Part shown: in pieces, positions 8,245 through 17,130 of the stretch
How the letters are laid out: the number at the start of each line of letters is the position of its first letter
Position numbering within the stretch: position 1 is the stretch's first letter
Assembly (NCBI RefSeq): GCF_018127785.1
Contig: NZ_CP072389.1
Location: 434,001 to 498,000, forward strand
Reading direction: 5' to 3'
DNA from: Prevotella scopos JCM 17725
GTDB taxonomy: Bacteria > Bacteroidota > Bacteroidia > Bacteroidales > Bacteroidaceae
DNA length: 64,000 nt
Translations under genes and position numbers: made by a program
The notes under the pieces: generated by a model
Databases searched by the model: none
What the model was told of the DNA's origin: nothing
What the model saw: only the letters and a program-made list of their open reading frames with translations

Positions 8245-9288
8245 ATGACAAAAGAAGAACAAAATAATATAGCAACTGCTCAGCAAACAAAAGACAACGC
8301 TCATTTTGCAGCTCAGTCCTCTTCACCTTATTTGGGCGAAGGACAAGATGGTAAGATAGGATTTTTTAGTCTTCTTCATGCCTCTTTCAAGTCTATGGAC
8401 ACGGAAGAATGGCTTGATATCTATTTTACTCGCCCCATAGGTTTAGCATTTGCCTTGTTCTGGCATCGCTTGGGTGTTACGCCTAATACTATTACCATTC
8501 TTTCTATCTTCCTTGGAATTGGTGCGGGTGTAATGTTTTACTTTACCGATACCTTATATAATATCATCGGAATTTTTCTCTTGATGTTAGCAAACTTTTG
8601 TGATTCAACAGACGGACAACTGGCAAGGCTTACTCGTCAACAGTCTATGAAGGGGCGCTGTTTAGATGGGTTTGCAGGTGATGTGTGGTTTTTCTCAATC
8701 TATCTTGCTATAGTCTTACGACTTTGGTATCAGCCAATACCCGGTACATCAGAGGTGTGGGGCTTATGGGGATTAGCCTTGGCAGCCATTGCAAGTTTGT
8801 TATGTCACTCCCCACAAAGTTCATTGAGCGATTATTACCGACAGATTCATCTTTATTTCTTAAAGGGTAAGGATGGATCAGAACTAGATTCGTACGAACA
8901 TGAACATGATATAGTTGAAAGCTTGAAAGGAAAGAAGGGTGTCTTTTGGGATCGTGCTTTTCATATTAATTACCAGCGTTATTGTAAAAGCCAAGAGCGC
9001 AGAACCCCGGCTTTTCAGAAGTTTCATGCTGCGTTACTTAAAAAGTATGGGAGTATAGAACAGGTTCCTCAGGAACTTAAAGATAGCTTCTTGAAGGGAA
9101 GCAGACCATTAATGCCATTCACAAACTTCATGACGTTCAATAGTCGTGCAATCCTTTTATATGTCACTTGTTTGTTGAATTGTCCATGGGTTTACTTAGT
9201 AGTTGAAATAACTTTGTATAACTTGCTGTATGTTTATATGCACAAAAGGCATGAGAATTTATGTAAACGTCTTATGCTTAAGGAGTAA
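8245..9288 (+). CDS. CDP-alcohol phosphatidyltransferase, probable phosphatidylinositol-phosphate synthase
   Basis: 347-residue integral membrane enzyme. The family signature D-x2-D-G-x2-A-R-x8-G-x3-D-x3-D is complete, beginning at D120 (DSTDGQLAR … GRCLDGFAGD) and giving all metal-binding aspartates. Several hydrophobic segments surround it (about 85-118, 145-165, 172-190, 300-330). An N-terminal extension of about 50 polar residues precedes the first helix. With inositol-3-phosphate synthase and a HAD phosphatase in the same operon, the likely reaction is transfer of inositol phosphate onto CDP-diacylglycerol (or a CDP-ceramide-type lipid) at the inner membrane. The substrate is inferred from neighbours; the family also includes phosphatidylglycerophosphate and phosphatidylserine synthases. 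Confidence 0.85.
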   Translation: MTKEEQNNIATAQQTKDNAHFAAQSSSPYLGEGQDGKIGFFSLLHASFKSMDTEEWLDIYFTRPIGLAFALFWHRLGVTPNTITILSIFLGIGAGVMFYFTDTLYNIIGIFLLMLANFCDSTDGQLARLTRQQSMKGRCLDGFAGDVWFFSIYLAIVLRLWYQPIPGTSEVWGLWGLALAAIASLLCHSPQSSLSDYYRQIHLYFLKGKDGSELDSYEHEHDIVESLKGKKGVFWDRAFHINYQRYCKSQERRTPAFQKFHAALLKKYGSIEQVPQELKDSFLKGSRPLMPFTNFMTFNSRAILLYVTCLLNCPWVYLVVEITLYNLLYVYMHKRHENLCKRLMLKE

Positions 9289-9408
9289 CCGAGACAAGTA
9301 ATGCTCTACAACTTTGGATTGATACAAAGTTAAAGAAATACTTTTCATTATTGAATAAGGTAATTGAACACCAGTTAATTATAATCGTTAATAACTAGAT
9401 TGTTTAGA

Positions 9409-10203
9409 ATGAATAGTAAGTTGAACAAGAAACCATCAACAGAAGCATCACCACTTCCTACTCAACGAGATGAGCAGAAGTCGATAACACTTCTTTTTGA
9501 CTTTGGTGGTACACTTGATACTGCAGGTTGTCATTGGGGTAAGTTTCTATGGTATGCATACAAAAGGAATGGAATTCCTGTGACAGAAGAGCAGTTTCGT
9601 GAAGCCTATGTACATGCAGAGCGTACCTTAGGAAAGCAGCCTATTATACAGTCACATGACACATTCTTCTCGATGTTAACGAATAAGTTAAGTATAGAGT
9701 TTGAATACTTACTTAGTTGTGGTTGGTTAGCGGCAGATAAGGTTGAGGCTGAACAGATGCAAAGAATTCTGTTGAATGATATTTATGAGAAGGTAAAAAC
9801 CAATATATCAGAGAGTAGGCGAGTCCTATCTGAGTTAAAGAAGAACCATAGGTTAGGCTTGGTAACAAACTTCTATGGGAATATGTCGGTTGTTCTTGAG
9901 GAGTTTGATTTATCTTCTTATTTTGAAACAGTAACAGAAAGTGCTGTTGTAGGTGTTCGAAAGCCTGATTCACAGATATTTAATTTAGCTGTGAATTCTT
10001 TGGATGAGGAGGCTGAGAACGTTGTTGTGATTGGTGACAGCTACACAAAAGATATACTTCCAGCTCATGAAATGGGTTGCCATACAATTTGGTTAAAAGG
10101 TGAAGGGTGGACGTCGGAAGAGCCAACAACGTGTGTGGCAGATTATGTTATTAAGAATTTAGTTGAACTACAACCTATATTAAGACAATATACGCCGCTT
10201 TAA
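9409..10203 (+). CDS. HAD-superfamily phosphatase, probable phosphatidylinositol-phosphate phosphatase
   Basis: HAD hydrolase of about 264 residues with all four motifs: DFGGTLD (motif I, second residue aromatic rather than the usual small one), LVTNFYGN (II), VGVRKPDSQIF with the lysine (III), and VIGDSYTKDILPA (IV). A helical cap lies between motifs I and II. I chose ATG 9409 over the TTG three codons upstream. In the inositol-lipid pathway a phosphatase must dephosphorylate the PIP made by the preceding gene product; position in the operon makes this the best candidate. It could instead act on a soluble sugar or inositol phosphate, since no membrane segment is visible. Confidence 0.8.
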   Translation: MNSKLNKKPSTEASPLPTQRDEQKSITLLFDFGGTLDTAGCHWGKFLWYAYKRNGIPVTEEQFREAYVHAERTLGKQPIIQSHDTFFSMLTNKLSIEFEYLLSCGWLAADKVEAEQMQRILLNDIYEKVKTNISESRRVLSELKKNHRLGLVTNFYGNMSVVLEEFDLSSYFETVTESAVVGVRKPDSQIFNLAVNSLDEEAENVVVIGDSYTKDILPAHEMGCHTIWLKGEGWTSEEPTTCVADYVIKNLVELQPILRQYTPL

Positions 10204-10232
10204 TGCGTTAATTAAATATTGCAGTATTAATC

Positions 10233-11540
10233 ATGAAGCAAACAAACGTAAAGCCTGCAGAAGGCAGATTAGGAATAATGGTCGTTGGTTGCGGCGCTGT
10301 TGCTACGACCTTCATGACTGGAGTGTTAATGACACGCAAGGGTCTTACGAAGCCTATCGGCTCTATGACTCAATATGATAAAATCCGTGTAGGACGCGGA
10401 GCAGATAAGAAATATCTTCATTACAAAGATATTGTTCCATTGGCAAACTTAGACGATATCGTCTTTGGTACATGGGATGTGTATCCTCAGAATGCTTATC
10501 AGGCTGCAGTATATGCTGAAGTGTTGAAGGCAAAGGATATCGAACCTGTACGTGAGGAACTGATGGCTATCAAACCTCTGAAGGCTGCTTTTGATCGAAA
10601 CTATGCTAAGCGACTGGATGGTGACAATGTTAAAGACTGCAAGACACGTTGGGATATGGTGTTGGAATTGCAGAAAGACATTCAGAACTTTAAGAAAGAG
10701 CATGGCTGTGAGCGTGTAGTTGTTATCTGGGCAGCTTCTACCGAGATTTATGTACCATACGACGAGGCATATCATAAGACACTTGAGCAATTGGAATCGG
10801 CTATGAAGTCAGATGATAGAGAGCATATTGCTCCATCTATGTGTTATGCTTATGCGGCATTGACAGAAGGTTGTCCGTTTATTATGGGTGCTCCTAATAC
10901 AACGGTTGATATACCTGCTATGTGGGAGTTAGCAGAGAAGACATGTATGCCTATTGCAGGTAAGGACTTTAAGACTGGTCAAACATTGGTTAAGTCGGGC
11001 TTTGCTCCTATTATCAAGACACGTAACCTTGGACTTGCTGGTTGGTTCTCAACGAATATCTTGGGCAACCGTGACGGCTTGGTTCTTGATGAACCAGCTA
11101 ATTTTCACACAAAGGAAGTAAGTAAGTTGTCGACACTTGAGACCATTTGTAGAGCTGATGAGCAGCCCGATCTTTACGGTAATATCTATCATAAAGTGCG
11201 TATCAATTATTATCCACCTCGTAATGACGATAAGGAGGGATGGGACAATATTGATATCTTTGGCTGGATGGGTTATCCAATGCAGATAAAGATTAATTTC
11301 CTTTGCCGTGACTCAATCCTTGCTGCACCATTGCTTCTTGACCTCACACTGCTCTCTGATCTTGCAGCAAGGGCTGGTCGTTATGGTATTCAGCGTTTCT
11401 TGAGTATCTTCCTCAAGAGTCCAATGCACGATTTCACTCGTGGTGAGGAAGCTGTCAATAACCTCTTTGAACAGTATACCATGCTGAAGAATGCCATTCG
11501 AGAGATGGGTGGCTATGAAGCAGATGAAGAGATAGATTAA
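10233..11540 (+). CDS. ino1: Inositol-3-phosphate synthase
   Basis: 435-residue NAD-dependent enzyme converting glucose 6-phosphate to inositol 3-phosphate, the committed step for inositol lipids. The N-terminal Rossmann loop is GCGAVATTF (about residues 20-28), and the C-terminal half carries the conserved run of the family (NILGNRDGLVL; INFLCRDSILAAPLLLDL). Length matches prokaryotic homologues. It ends the four-gene operon, 29 bases after the phosphatase. Its presence turns the upstream phosphatidyltransferase and phosphatase into a coherent inositol phospholipid or sphingolipid pathway. Confidence 0.93.
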   Translation: MKQTNVKPAEGRLGIMVVGCGAVATTFMTGVLMTRKGLTKPIGSMTQYDKIRVGRGADKKYLHYKDIVPLANLDDIVFGTWDVYPQNAYQAAVYAEVLKAKDIEPVREELMAIKPLKAAFDRNYAKRLDGDNVKDCKTRWDMVLELQKDIQNFKKEHGCERVVVIWAASTEIYVPYDEAYHKTLEQLESAMKSDDREHIAPSMCYAYAALTEGCPFIMGAPNTTVDIPAMWELAEKTCMPIAGKDFKTGQTLVKSGFAPIIKTRNLGLAGWFSTNILGNRDGLVLDEPANFHTKEVSKLSTLETICRADEQPDLYGNIYHKVRINYYPPRNDDKEGWDNIDIFGWMGYPMQIKINFLCRDSILAAPLLLDLTLLSDLAARAGRYGIQRFLSIFLKSPMHDFTRGEEAVNNLFEQYTMLKNAIREMGGYEADEEID

Positions 11541-11730
11541 TAATCTCCTCAATTAACAGAAAAGTCCTCTAAACCCTTTTATGGGATAGGAGAACTCTTG
11601 AATGCAAAATGACGATAATAAGTTGTCTTGCATGATTCTAACACTAAAGTAAGATATGAACAGATTAATGAGTCTAAATAAGCCGAATCATACATTTTTT
11701 GTCTTTGATAAGACAAGAGAAGGACTGCGA

Positions 11731-14478
11731 ATGATAAAGACGAGAGTGATAATCTCTCTTCTCTTTTTGTTCGTATCATTTTCAGCACATGCATATACAT
11801 TTGAATCTTTGTACTTTAATTCAAAGCCTTATGTTATGCACATTGATTCGTTGTTGGCGGGTAAAGACTCTTCGTTTGTAGCTAAAGATTCTTTGTTAAC
11901 AGCAACTGATTCGATGGTGATAGCTACAGACTCATTGCTTCAAATGATGGATTCTTTAGCTAAGATAGCTGCTAAGGCAGCAGTGATAGATAGTACTTTG
12001 CTCCAATGTTACGTGGTTGACTGGCAGACGGGAGATAGTATTCCTTATGCTAATGCGCTCTATCGGAATTTAAAGTTAGGTGCATCGAGTGATGCTGATG
12101 GGCATTTTTCTATAGCTCGAAAGGTGGGTGAACAGCTTACTATTACTGCTGTAGGTTATAAGCCACGTCATATCAAGATTACTGCACATACTTCAAGAGA
12201 GTTGAAAGTAACTCTTATTGCAGACTCTAAGCAACTTCAAGGGATTGTTGTGAAGGCTAAGCGACGTCATAAGTATTCTCGTAAGGATAATCCAGCAGTA
12301 GAGTTGATGCGGCGTGTTATTGCTGCGAAGAAGCAAACCCATTTGGAGAACCATGATTACTATCAGTATGATAAGTATCAGAAGGTGACAATGGCTATTA
12401 ATAACCTTACACCTGATGAACTTGAAGGCTCTATGTTTAAGAAGGCTCCTTGGCTTCTTGACCAAGTGGAGACTTGTCCTTATAATAACAAACTTATTCT
12501 TCCAATATCTGTAGATGAGACGCTTACGCAGCATCTTTATCGTAAGAATCCACGTGATGAGAAGGATATCGTGTTGGGACAGTCTACTAAGGGTATTTCA
12601 AAACTTATACAGACGGGTGAAGCTTTGAATACAATTGTGAAGGACCTCTTTAAGGATATCAATCTTTATGATGATCATATTGACCTCCTTCAGAAACGTT
12701 TTCCTTCTCCAATAGGCTCTACAGCTATTTCATTCTATCATTTCTATATTGACGATACGGTCTATGTAAATCAGGATCAGTGTATTCGTTTGCAGTTTAT
12801 GCCAGCCAACCAACAGGATTTTGGATTCCGTGGTGAGTTGTATGTGTTGAATGATAGTTCACTTCATGTGAAGAAGTGTGATATGCAGTTGCCTGCTAAT
12901 ACAGGTGTTAACTTTGTTGATGCAATGAAGTTTCAGCAGGAATTCACGAAGTTAAGCAATGGAGAGTGGGCTTTGACAACAGACAACATGATTGCTGAGT
13001 TGAAGCTGACAGACCTCTTGCAACGTGCTATTGTCATTCGCACTACCGGTATAACAAACTATTCTTTTGCCCCTATTGATGACAAACAATTTAAGGGTAA
13101 GGCAAAGATTATATACGATACCAATGCTAAGATGCGCGATAATGATTTCTGGGCAGCACATAGAACAACGCAACTGACGAAGAGTGAGGCTGGGATGGAC
13201 TCATTTATCAAGCGAATGGCAAATACTAAGCATTTTAAGTGGGTGATATTTGCATCTAAGGCTTTGATAGAGAACTTCATTGAAACAGGTTCAGAAGACA
13301 AGCCAAGTAAGTTTGATATTGGTCCTGTCAACACTTTTATCTCAAAGAACTTTGTTGATGGCATTCGTTTACGTGCTTCTGCCCGTACTACAGCTAAGTT
13401 TAATCCTCATTGGTTCTTTGAGGGTTACTATGCTTATGGTACAAAGTCACATCGCAATTATTACGATGCAAAGGTTACCTACTCGTTTAATAAGCCCGAG
13501 TATCAGCCTATTGAGTTCCCTATCCGTACCATATCTTTCGAATCAACAAGTGACGTAGAGTCTCCATCAGATAAGTATCTGAAGCATAATAAAGATAATA
13601 TCTTCATGACATTCCGCCCAGTGAAGGTTGAGCAGATGTATTTTGTTAATCGTCAGAAGATAAACTTTAATTGGGAGACTGATTATGGTTTGGCTACAAG
13701 TTTGGAACTTCGTACTGAGAGTAACAGGCCAACAGGTAAACTTGTATATGAGAAGATGGATGGTACGCTGGTAGATAAACTGCGTGTGAGTGAGGTTAGT
13801 CTTGGATTCAATTATCGTCCTGGACAGTCTTATGTGAACTCAAAGCAAAAGCGTATGACTGTAAATCTCGATGCACCAGAGTTCAATGTTAAGCATACAA
13901 TGGGTATTAAGCATTTCTTAGGGGGCGACTTTAATAGTAATCTTACTGAGGTTTCTATTTATAAACGTTTCTGGTTAGGTAGCTGGGGCCACATTGATAC
14001 GCGTGTGCAAGGTGGTGCACAATGGAACAAGGTGCCATTCCAATTCCTTATCACTCCTCCTGTAAACACGTCTTATTTCGAGCATCAAGGAACGTTCAAC
14101 CTTATGAAAGGACTTGAATTCCTTAATGACCGATATGCACAGTTTAATCTTGCGTGGGACTTAGAAGGTAAGATTTTCAATCGTCTTCCACTCATTAAGA
14201 AACTGAAGTGGCGTGAGTATGTTGCTTTTAAAGGAATGTGGGGACACTTAACAGATAAGAACAACCCATACTTACCACAGAATGCTAATGATACAGAATT
14301 GTATAAGTTCCCTGTCGATACACGTGTAATGACGCGCGATCCTTACATGGAGTTTGTTGTCGGAGTACATAATATCTTCAAGTTTTTGGAGGTTGATTAC
14401 GTTCGTCGACTTACTTATACGAATGCTCCTGGAATATCAAAGAATGGTATTAGATTTGGTTTTAATCTGGTTTTCTAA
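11731..14478 (+). CDS. DUF5686 outer-membrane protein with carboxypeptidase-like regulatory domain
   Basis: About 915 residues from ATG 11731. This start gives a normal signal peptide (MIKTRVIISLLFLFVSFSAHA), whereas the longer frame from 11656 would bury it 25 residues in. After the signal comes a repetitive stretch rich in DS pairs, then a CarboxypepD_reg-like domain (CYVVDWQTGDSIPYANAL … ITAVGYKPRHI), then the long DUF5686 region with many alternating beta strands and a C-terminal aromatic strand ending in F, as in outer-membrane barrels. Function of the family is unknown; surface or outer-membrane location is expected. It starts 190 bases after the inositol operon, so co-transcription is possible but unproven. 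Confidence 0.88.
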   Translation: MIKTRVIISLLFLFVSFSAHAYTFESLYFNSKPYVMHIDSLLAGKDSSFVAKDSLLTATDSMVIATDSLLQMMDSLAKIAAKAAVIDSTLLQCYVVDWQTGDSIPYANALYRNLKLGASSDADGHFSIARKVGEQLTITAVGYKPRHIKITAHTSRELKVTLIADSKQLQGIVVKAKRRHKYSRKDNPAVELMRRVIAAKKQTHLENHDYYQYDKYQKVTMAINNLTPDELEGSMFKKAPWLLDQVETCPYNNKLILPISVDETLTQHLYRKNPRDEKDIVLGQSTKGISKLIQTGEALNTIVKDLFKDINLYDDHIDLLQKRFPSPIGSTAISFYHFYIDDTVYVNQDQCIRLQFMPANQQDFGFRGELYVLNDSSLHVKKCDMQLPANTGVNFVDAMKFQQEFTKLSNGEWALTTDNMIAELKLTDLLQRAIVIRTTGITNYSFAPIDDKQFKGKAKIIYDTNAKMRDNDFWAAHRTTQLTKSEAGMDSFIKRMANTKHFKWVIFASKALIENFIETGSEDKPSKFDIGPVNTFISKNFVDGIRLRASARTTAKFNPHWFFEGYYAYGTKSHRNYYDAKVTYSFNKPEYQPIEFPIRTISFESTSDVESPSDKYLKHNKDNIFMTFRPVKVEQMYFVNRQKINFNWETDYGLATSLELRTESNRPTGKLVYEKMDGTLVDKLRVSEVSLGFNYRPGQSYVNSKQKRMTVNLDAPEFNVKHTMGIKHFLGGDFNSNLTEVSIYKRFWLGSWGHIDTRVQGGAQWNKVPFQFLITPPVNTSYFEHQGTFNLMKGLEFLNDRYAQFNLAWDLEGKIFNRLPLIKKLKWREYVAFKGMWGHLTDKNNPYLPQNANDTELYKFPVDTRVMTRDPYMEFVVGVHNIFKFLEVDYVRRLTYTNAPGISKNGIRFGFNLVF

Positions 14479-14509
14479 TCCCTATGAGCAAATTTAATCA
14501 TCGTTAGAT

Positions 14510-14893
14510 ATGATAAAGGATATTATCTTAGTCGGTATTGGAAGTTTTGTTGGTGGCAGTCTTCGAATGGTAATTTCGAAGTATGTTCAGTTAGCGGTAG
14601 CTGGCTCATTTCCTTTGGGAACAATGGTTGTAAATGTACTTGGATGTTTCCTTATAGGGGTTTTTTCCTCATTATCCAGTGATAATGGAGGAGTTAGTCC
14701 AGCTGTTCGCCTTATGCTTACTACTGGTTTTTGTGGAGGTTTTACAACCTTTTCAACTTTTATGAATGAGCATGCAACGTTATTAAAGGGAGGGGATGGT
14801 TTTATTGTTTCCTCCCTTTATATCATTTCCTCCCTTGCATTAGGCTTTATCGCTTTATTAGCTGGTCGCCACCTTGTTATGTCTATTCACTAA
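14510..14893 (+). CDS. crcB: Fluoride ion channel CrcB/Fluc
   Basis: 127-residue small membrane protein with four hydrophobic helices. Family motifs are present: GSFVGGSLRM at the start, GTMVVNVLGCFLIG in helix 2, and GFCGGFTTFSTF in helix 3 with its central break and phenylalanine/threonine track. These proteins work as antiparallel dimers that export fluoride. The start is 31 bases after the DUF5686 gene, too close for a fluoride riboswitch, and none is seen. Confidence 0.95.
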   Translation: MIKDIILVGIGSFVGGSLRMVISKYVQLAVAGSFPLGTMVVNVLGCFLIGVFSSLSSDNGGVSPAVRLMLTTGFCGGFTTFSTFMNEHATLLKGGDGFIVSSLYIISSLALGFIALLAGRHLVMSIH

Positions 14894-14965
14894 TTCTACC
14901 ATTATCCTTATTTCTTTTATTTGATAATTAAGTTAGAAGAAACTTATATTTAAAGAATTATACTC

Positions 14966-16672
14966 ATGATGCTGTTCAATAAAATGAGTCTTGCAGACAA
15001 ATATGATCATATTGTCAAGACGTTAAAACGTTTTCCTTTTACCTTTTGTTATATTATTATAGCAACAGTATATTTATGGATATTCAGCCATAAGCGACAG
15101 AACTTGGAGTCAGGAATAGAGTTTTTCATGATCTTTTGGCCTTTGTCGGGAACTGTTTTCTCTTATGTTGTTCACTTATATTCAGAGAATAAATCCAGAG
15201 GAAAAAGCTTGATAATAAATCTTTTATCAAATATTCTTTGGACGACTATCTGTGTTTTCTTCTCGCATAATTTTCCCTTGAATAATTCTTTTAAGGCATC
15301 TTGTGTTGCTTGTTGTGTTGCTATTGTATTGGCTCTTTGGGTTATTCCTTTTGTTGGGCAGAAAGATGATAGACCTGCAATCAATTTTGTCTTAGGTTTT
15401 GTTAAGCATATCTTTTTGTCTCTTATTGTATCATTAATTTTGTTTTTAGGTCTGGAGTTATTGATACAGTCATTTATTTTTCTGTTCGATTTTCATGTTG
15501 AGGAAACGCAAGTACTCTATCTCCTTATCTTCTGTTTCTTCTTCTTAGCACCTTCGTTAGTTGTGCTTCAAACCCCTTCAGGAGAAGATAAATATGCTGT
15601 TCGTAATTGGACGGAGAATAAGTTTATGAATGGTGTCATACATTTCTTGGTGATACCACTTCATTTGGTCTACCTTTTAACTTTGTATCTTTATGTTATT
15701 AAGATCGTTCTAACGTGGACGTTGCCTAATGGTTGGGTCAGTTGGTTGGTAACTGCACTGATGTTCCTGACAATTGTCATTGTCTATCTGCTTTATCCTG
15801 TCAATTTCCAAGCAGAGAAGAAACGCTTTGATCAGTTAGTTTTACGTTATCTTCCCATAGTCGTATTACCCTTATTGTTTTTGATGTCTATTGGTATTAT
15901 CCGTCGTTTTAACGATTATGGAATATCTGTATTACGTATATATTTACTTGCCTTCAACCTTTGGTGTTATGCTGTTTGCATTGGGCTTTACGTGGTAAAG
16001 TCTAAGCGTTTGTCATGGATAGTAGGTTCGTTTACAGTTTTGATGCTGACACTCACGGTATTGCCTTATAATGTCTTTACTTTTACACGTAATAAGTTGC
16101 AAAGTGATATAAAGCAGATCGCTATGGAAAATGGCGTAACGAAGTTTCCAATGGATAGTGCTACGTATAAGAAACTATTAAATAAAATAGGAGAAGTTCA
16201 AGGTGAACAGCTTTCCGATAAACTTTACTATTTATCAAGCACATTTGATACGTTGGCTATAGATGAACTTGTTGATAGAAAGGGAGTCTTTATATATGAA
16301 TTTTTATATAGGTCAGAGGTTAAAACAGAAAGTCACTTTGTAGATATTGATTGTAAACATTCAGATTCACTCTGTAGAATTCCTAAGGGATATACTTCTT
16401 ATAGAATTGTAGGACATGATTATTCTTCAGAACGTTTTTCATTTGAAACAAAGAATAATACTATGTTTATAACGATGGACTATATACTGAATGATAAGAA
16501 AGTAGAGGATGTTATCTCTATTCCTATTAATACATTGGATGAGATGGATAAAGCAGACAATCCTCTTCCAATAACATTCTATGGTAAGAATATCTGCTTT
16601 TACATGACCAATCTTGAAGGTGATTTGAATGAGCATAGTGTAGATTTAAGAGGAATCTTGTTTAAGAAGTAA
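14966..16672 (+). CDS. DUF4153 integral membrane protein
   Basis: 568 residues. The first 380 residues contain about twelve hydrophobic helices, including PFTFCYIIIATVYLWIF near the start and SLIVSLILFLGLELLIQ. The last 170 residues form a soluble, strand-rich domain after PYNVFTF. The pattern and the recurring short loops match the DUF4153 family, whose function is unknown. It lies 72 bases after crcB on the same strand. No enzymatic motif is visible. Confidence 0.75.
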   Translation: MMLFNKMSLADKYDHIVKTLKRFPFTFCYIIIATVYLWIFSHKRQNLESGIEFFMIFWPLSGTVFSYVVHLYSENKSRGKSLIINLLSNILWTTICVFFSHNFPLNNSFKASCVACCVAIVLALWVIPFVGQKDDRPAINFVLGFVKHIFLSLIVSLILFLGLELLIQSFIFLFDFHVEETQVLYLLIFCFFFLAPSLVVLQTPSGEDKYAVRNWTENKFMNGVIHFLVIPLHLVYLLTLYLYVIKIVLTWTLPNGWVSWLVTALMFLTIVIVYLLYPVNFQAEKKRFDQLVLRYLPIVVLPLLFLMSIGIIRRFNDYGISVLRIYLLAFNLWCYAVCIGLYVVKSKRLSWIVGSFTVLMLTLTVLPYNVFTFTRNKLQSDIKQIAMENGVTKFPMDSATYKKLLNKIGEVQGEQLSDKLYYLSSTFDTLAIDELVDRKGVFIYEFLYRSEVKTESHFVDIDCKHSDSLCRIPKGYTSYRIVGHDYSSERFSFETKNNTMFITMDYILNDKKVEDVISIPINTLDEMDKADNPLPITFYGKNICFYMTNLEGDLNEHSVDLRGILFKK

Positions 16673-16702
16673 TGTTCTATTTTAGAGAATATTTCTTCAT
16701 GA

Positions 16703-16819
16703 TTTCCTTTCTTTTCAGTATCTTTGCACACTGTAAAATATTAATAATTAAACAATTCAATAGAATATGAAAGCATTCGATTTCTCTGGGTGGGGCTTTC
16801 TGTTCGTTGGTATGGGTAA
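16703..16819 (+). pseudogene. Degenerate duplicate of the fabD promoter and first codons
   Basis: These 117 bases align without gaps to 19909-20025 (offset 3206) with about 14 mismatches. The promoter box is TATCTTTG here (16719-16726) and TACCTTTG at fabD (19925-19932), and the whole leader is shared. The frame from ATG 16767 reads MKAFDFSGWGFLFVGMGKL then stops, against MKAFVFPGQGSQFVGMGKD in fabD, so the GQGSQ motif is lost. Between the two copies lie an inverted repeat, a nuclease-like gene and an IS256-family element. Confidence 0.85.
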
Positions 16820-17130
16820 ATTATAATGTTATTTATTTAAATTTTAATCCAAATCAATCATTAGAACCTAAATAGATTTTGTTTTTAGTTGCTGTCACTT
16901 TTAACATTTCTTGTAATATACACATTATAAGATGTTTATGTTATATGTTAGGCTGACAGTAGTGACAGCAACTTTCAAGCTCATGTCGTTCATTAGTGAA
17001 TAAGACCGTCTAATCTGATCGACAAAAAAGATGTTAGGAAATAATATGGAAAGTAAGATAGATGAATGTTGTGTTCTAATGACCGATTTGTGTTTAAGTG
17101 TAAAGTTGCTATTATAAAAAGAATTATATC
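16820..17130. repeat. Non-coding stretch with a widely spaced inverted repeat
   Basis: AGTTGCTGTCACT (16887-16899) is exactly complementary to AGTGACAGCAACT (16971-16983), 71 bases apart. No reading frame of note occurs inside. It sits between the duplicated fabD start and the nuclease-like gene and could be a recombinase site, an operator or a small structured RNA. No TAnnTTTG box is evident close to ATG 17131. Confidence 0.6.

Noticed and set aside
11656..11730. Upstream in-frame start for the DUF5686 protein
   Set aside because: It would place 25 polar residues before a clear signal peptide; ATG 11731 is preferred.
14479..14509. Fluoride riboswitch before crcB
   Set aside because: Only 31 bases separate crcB from the upstream gene, and there is no motif.
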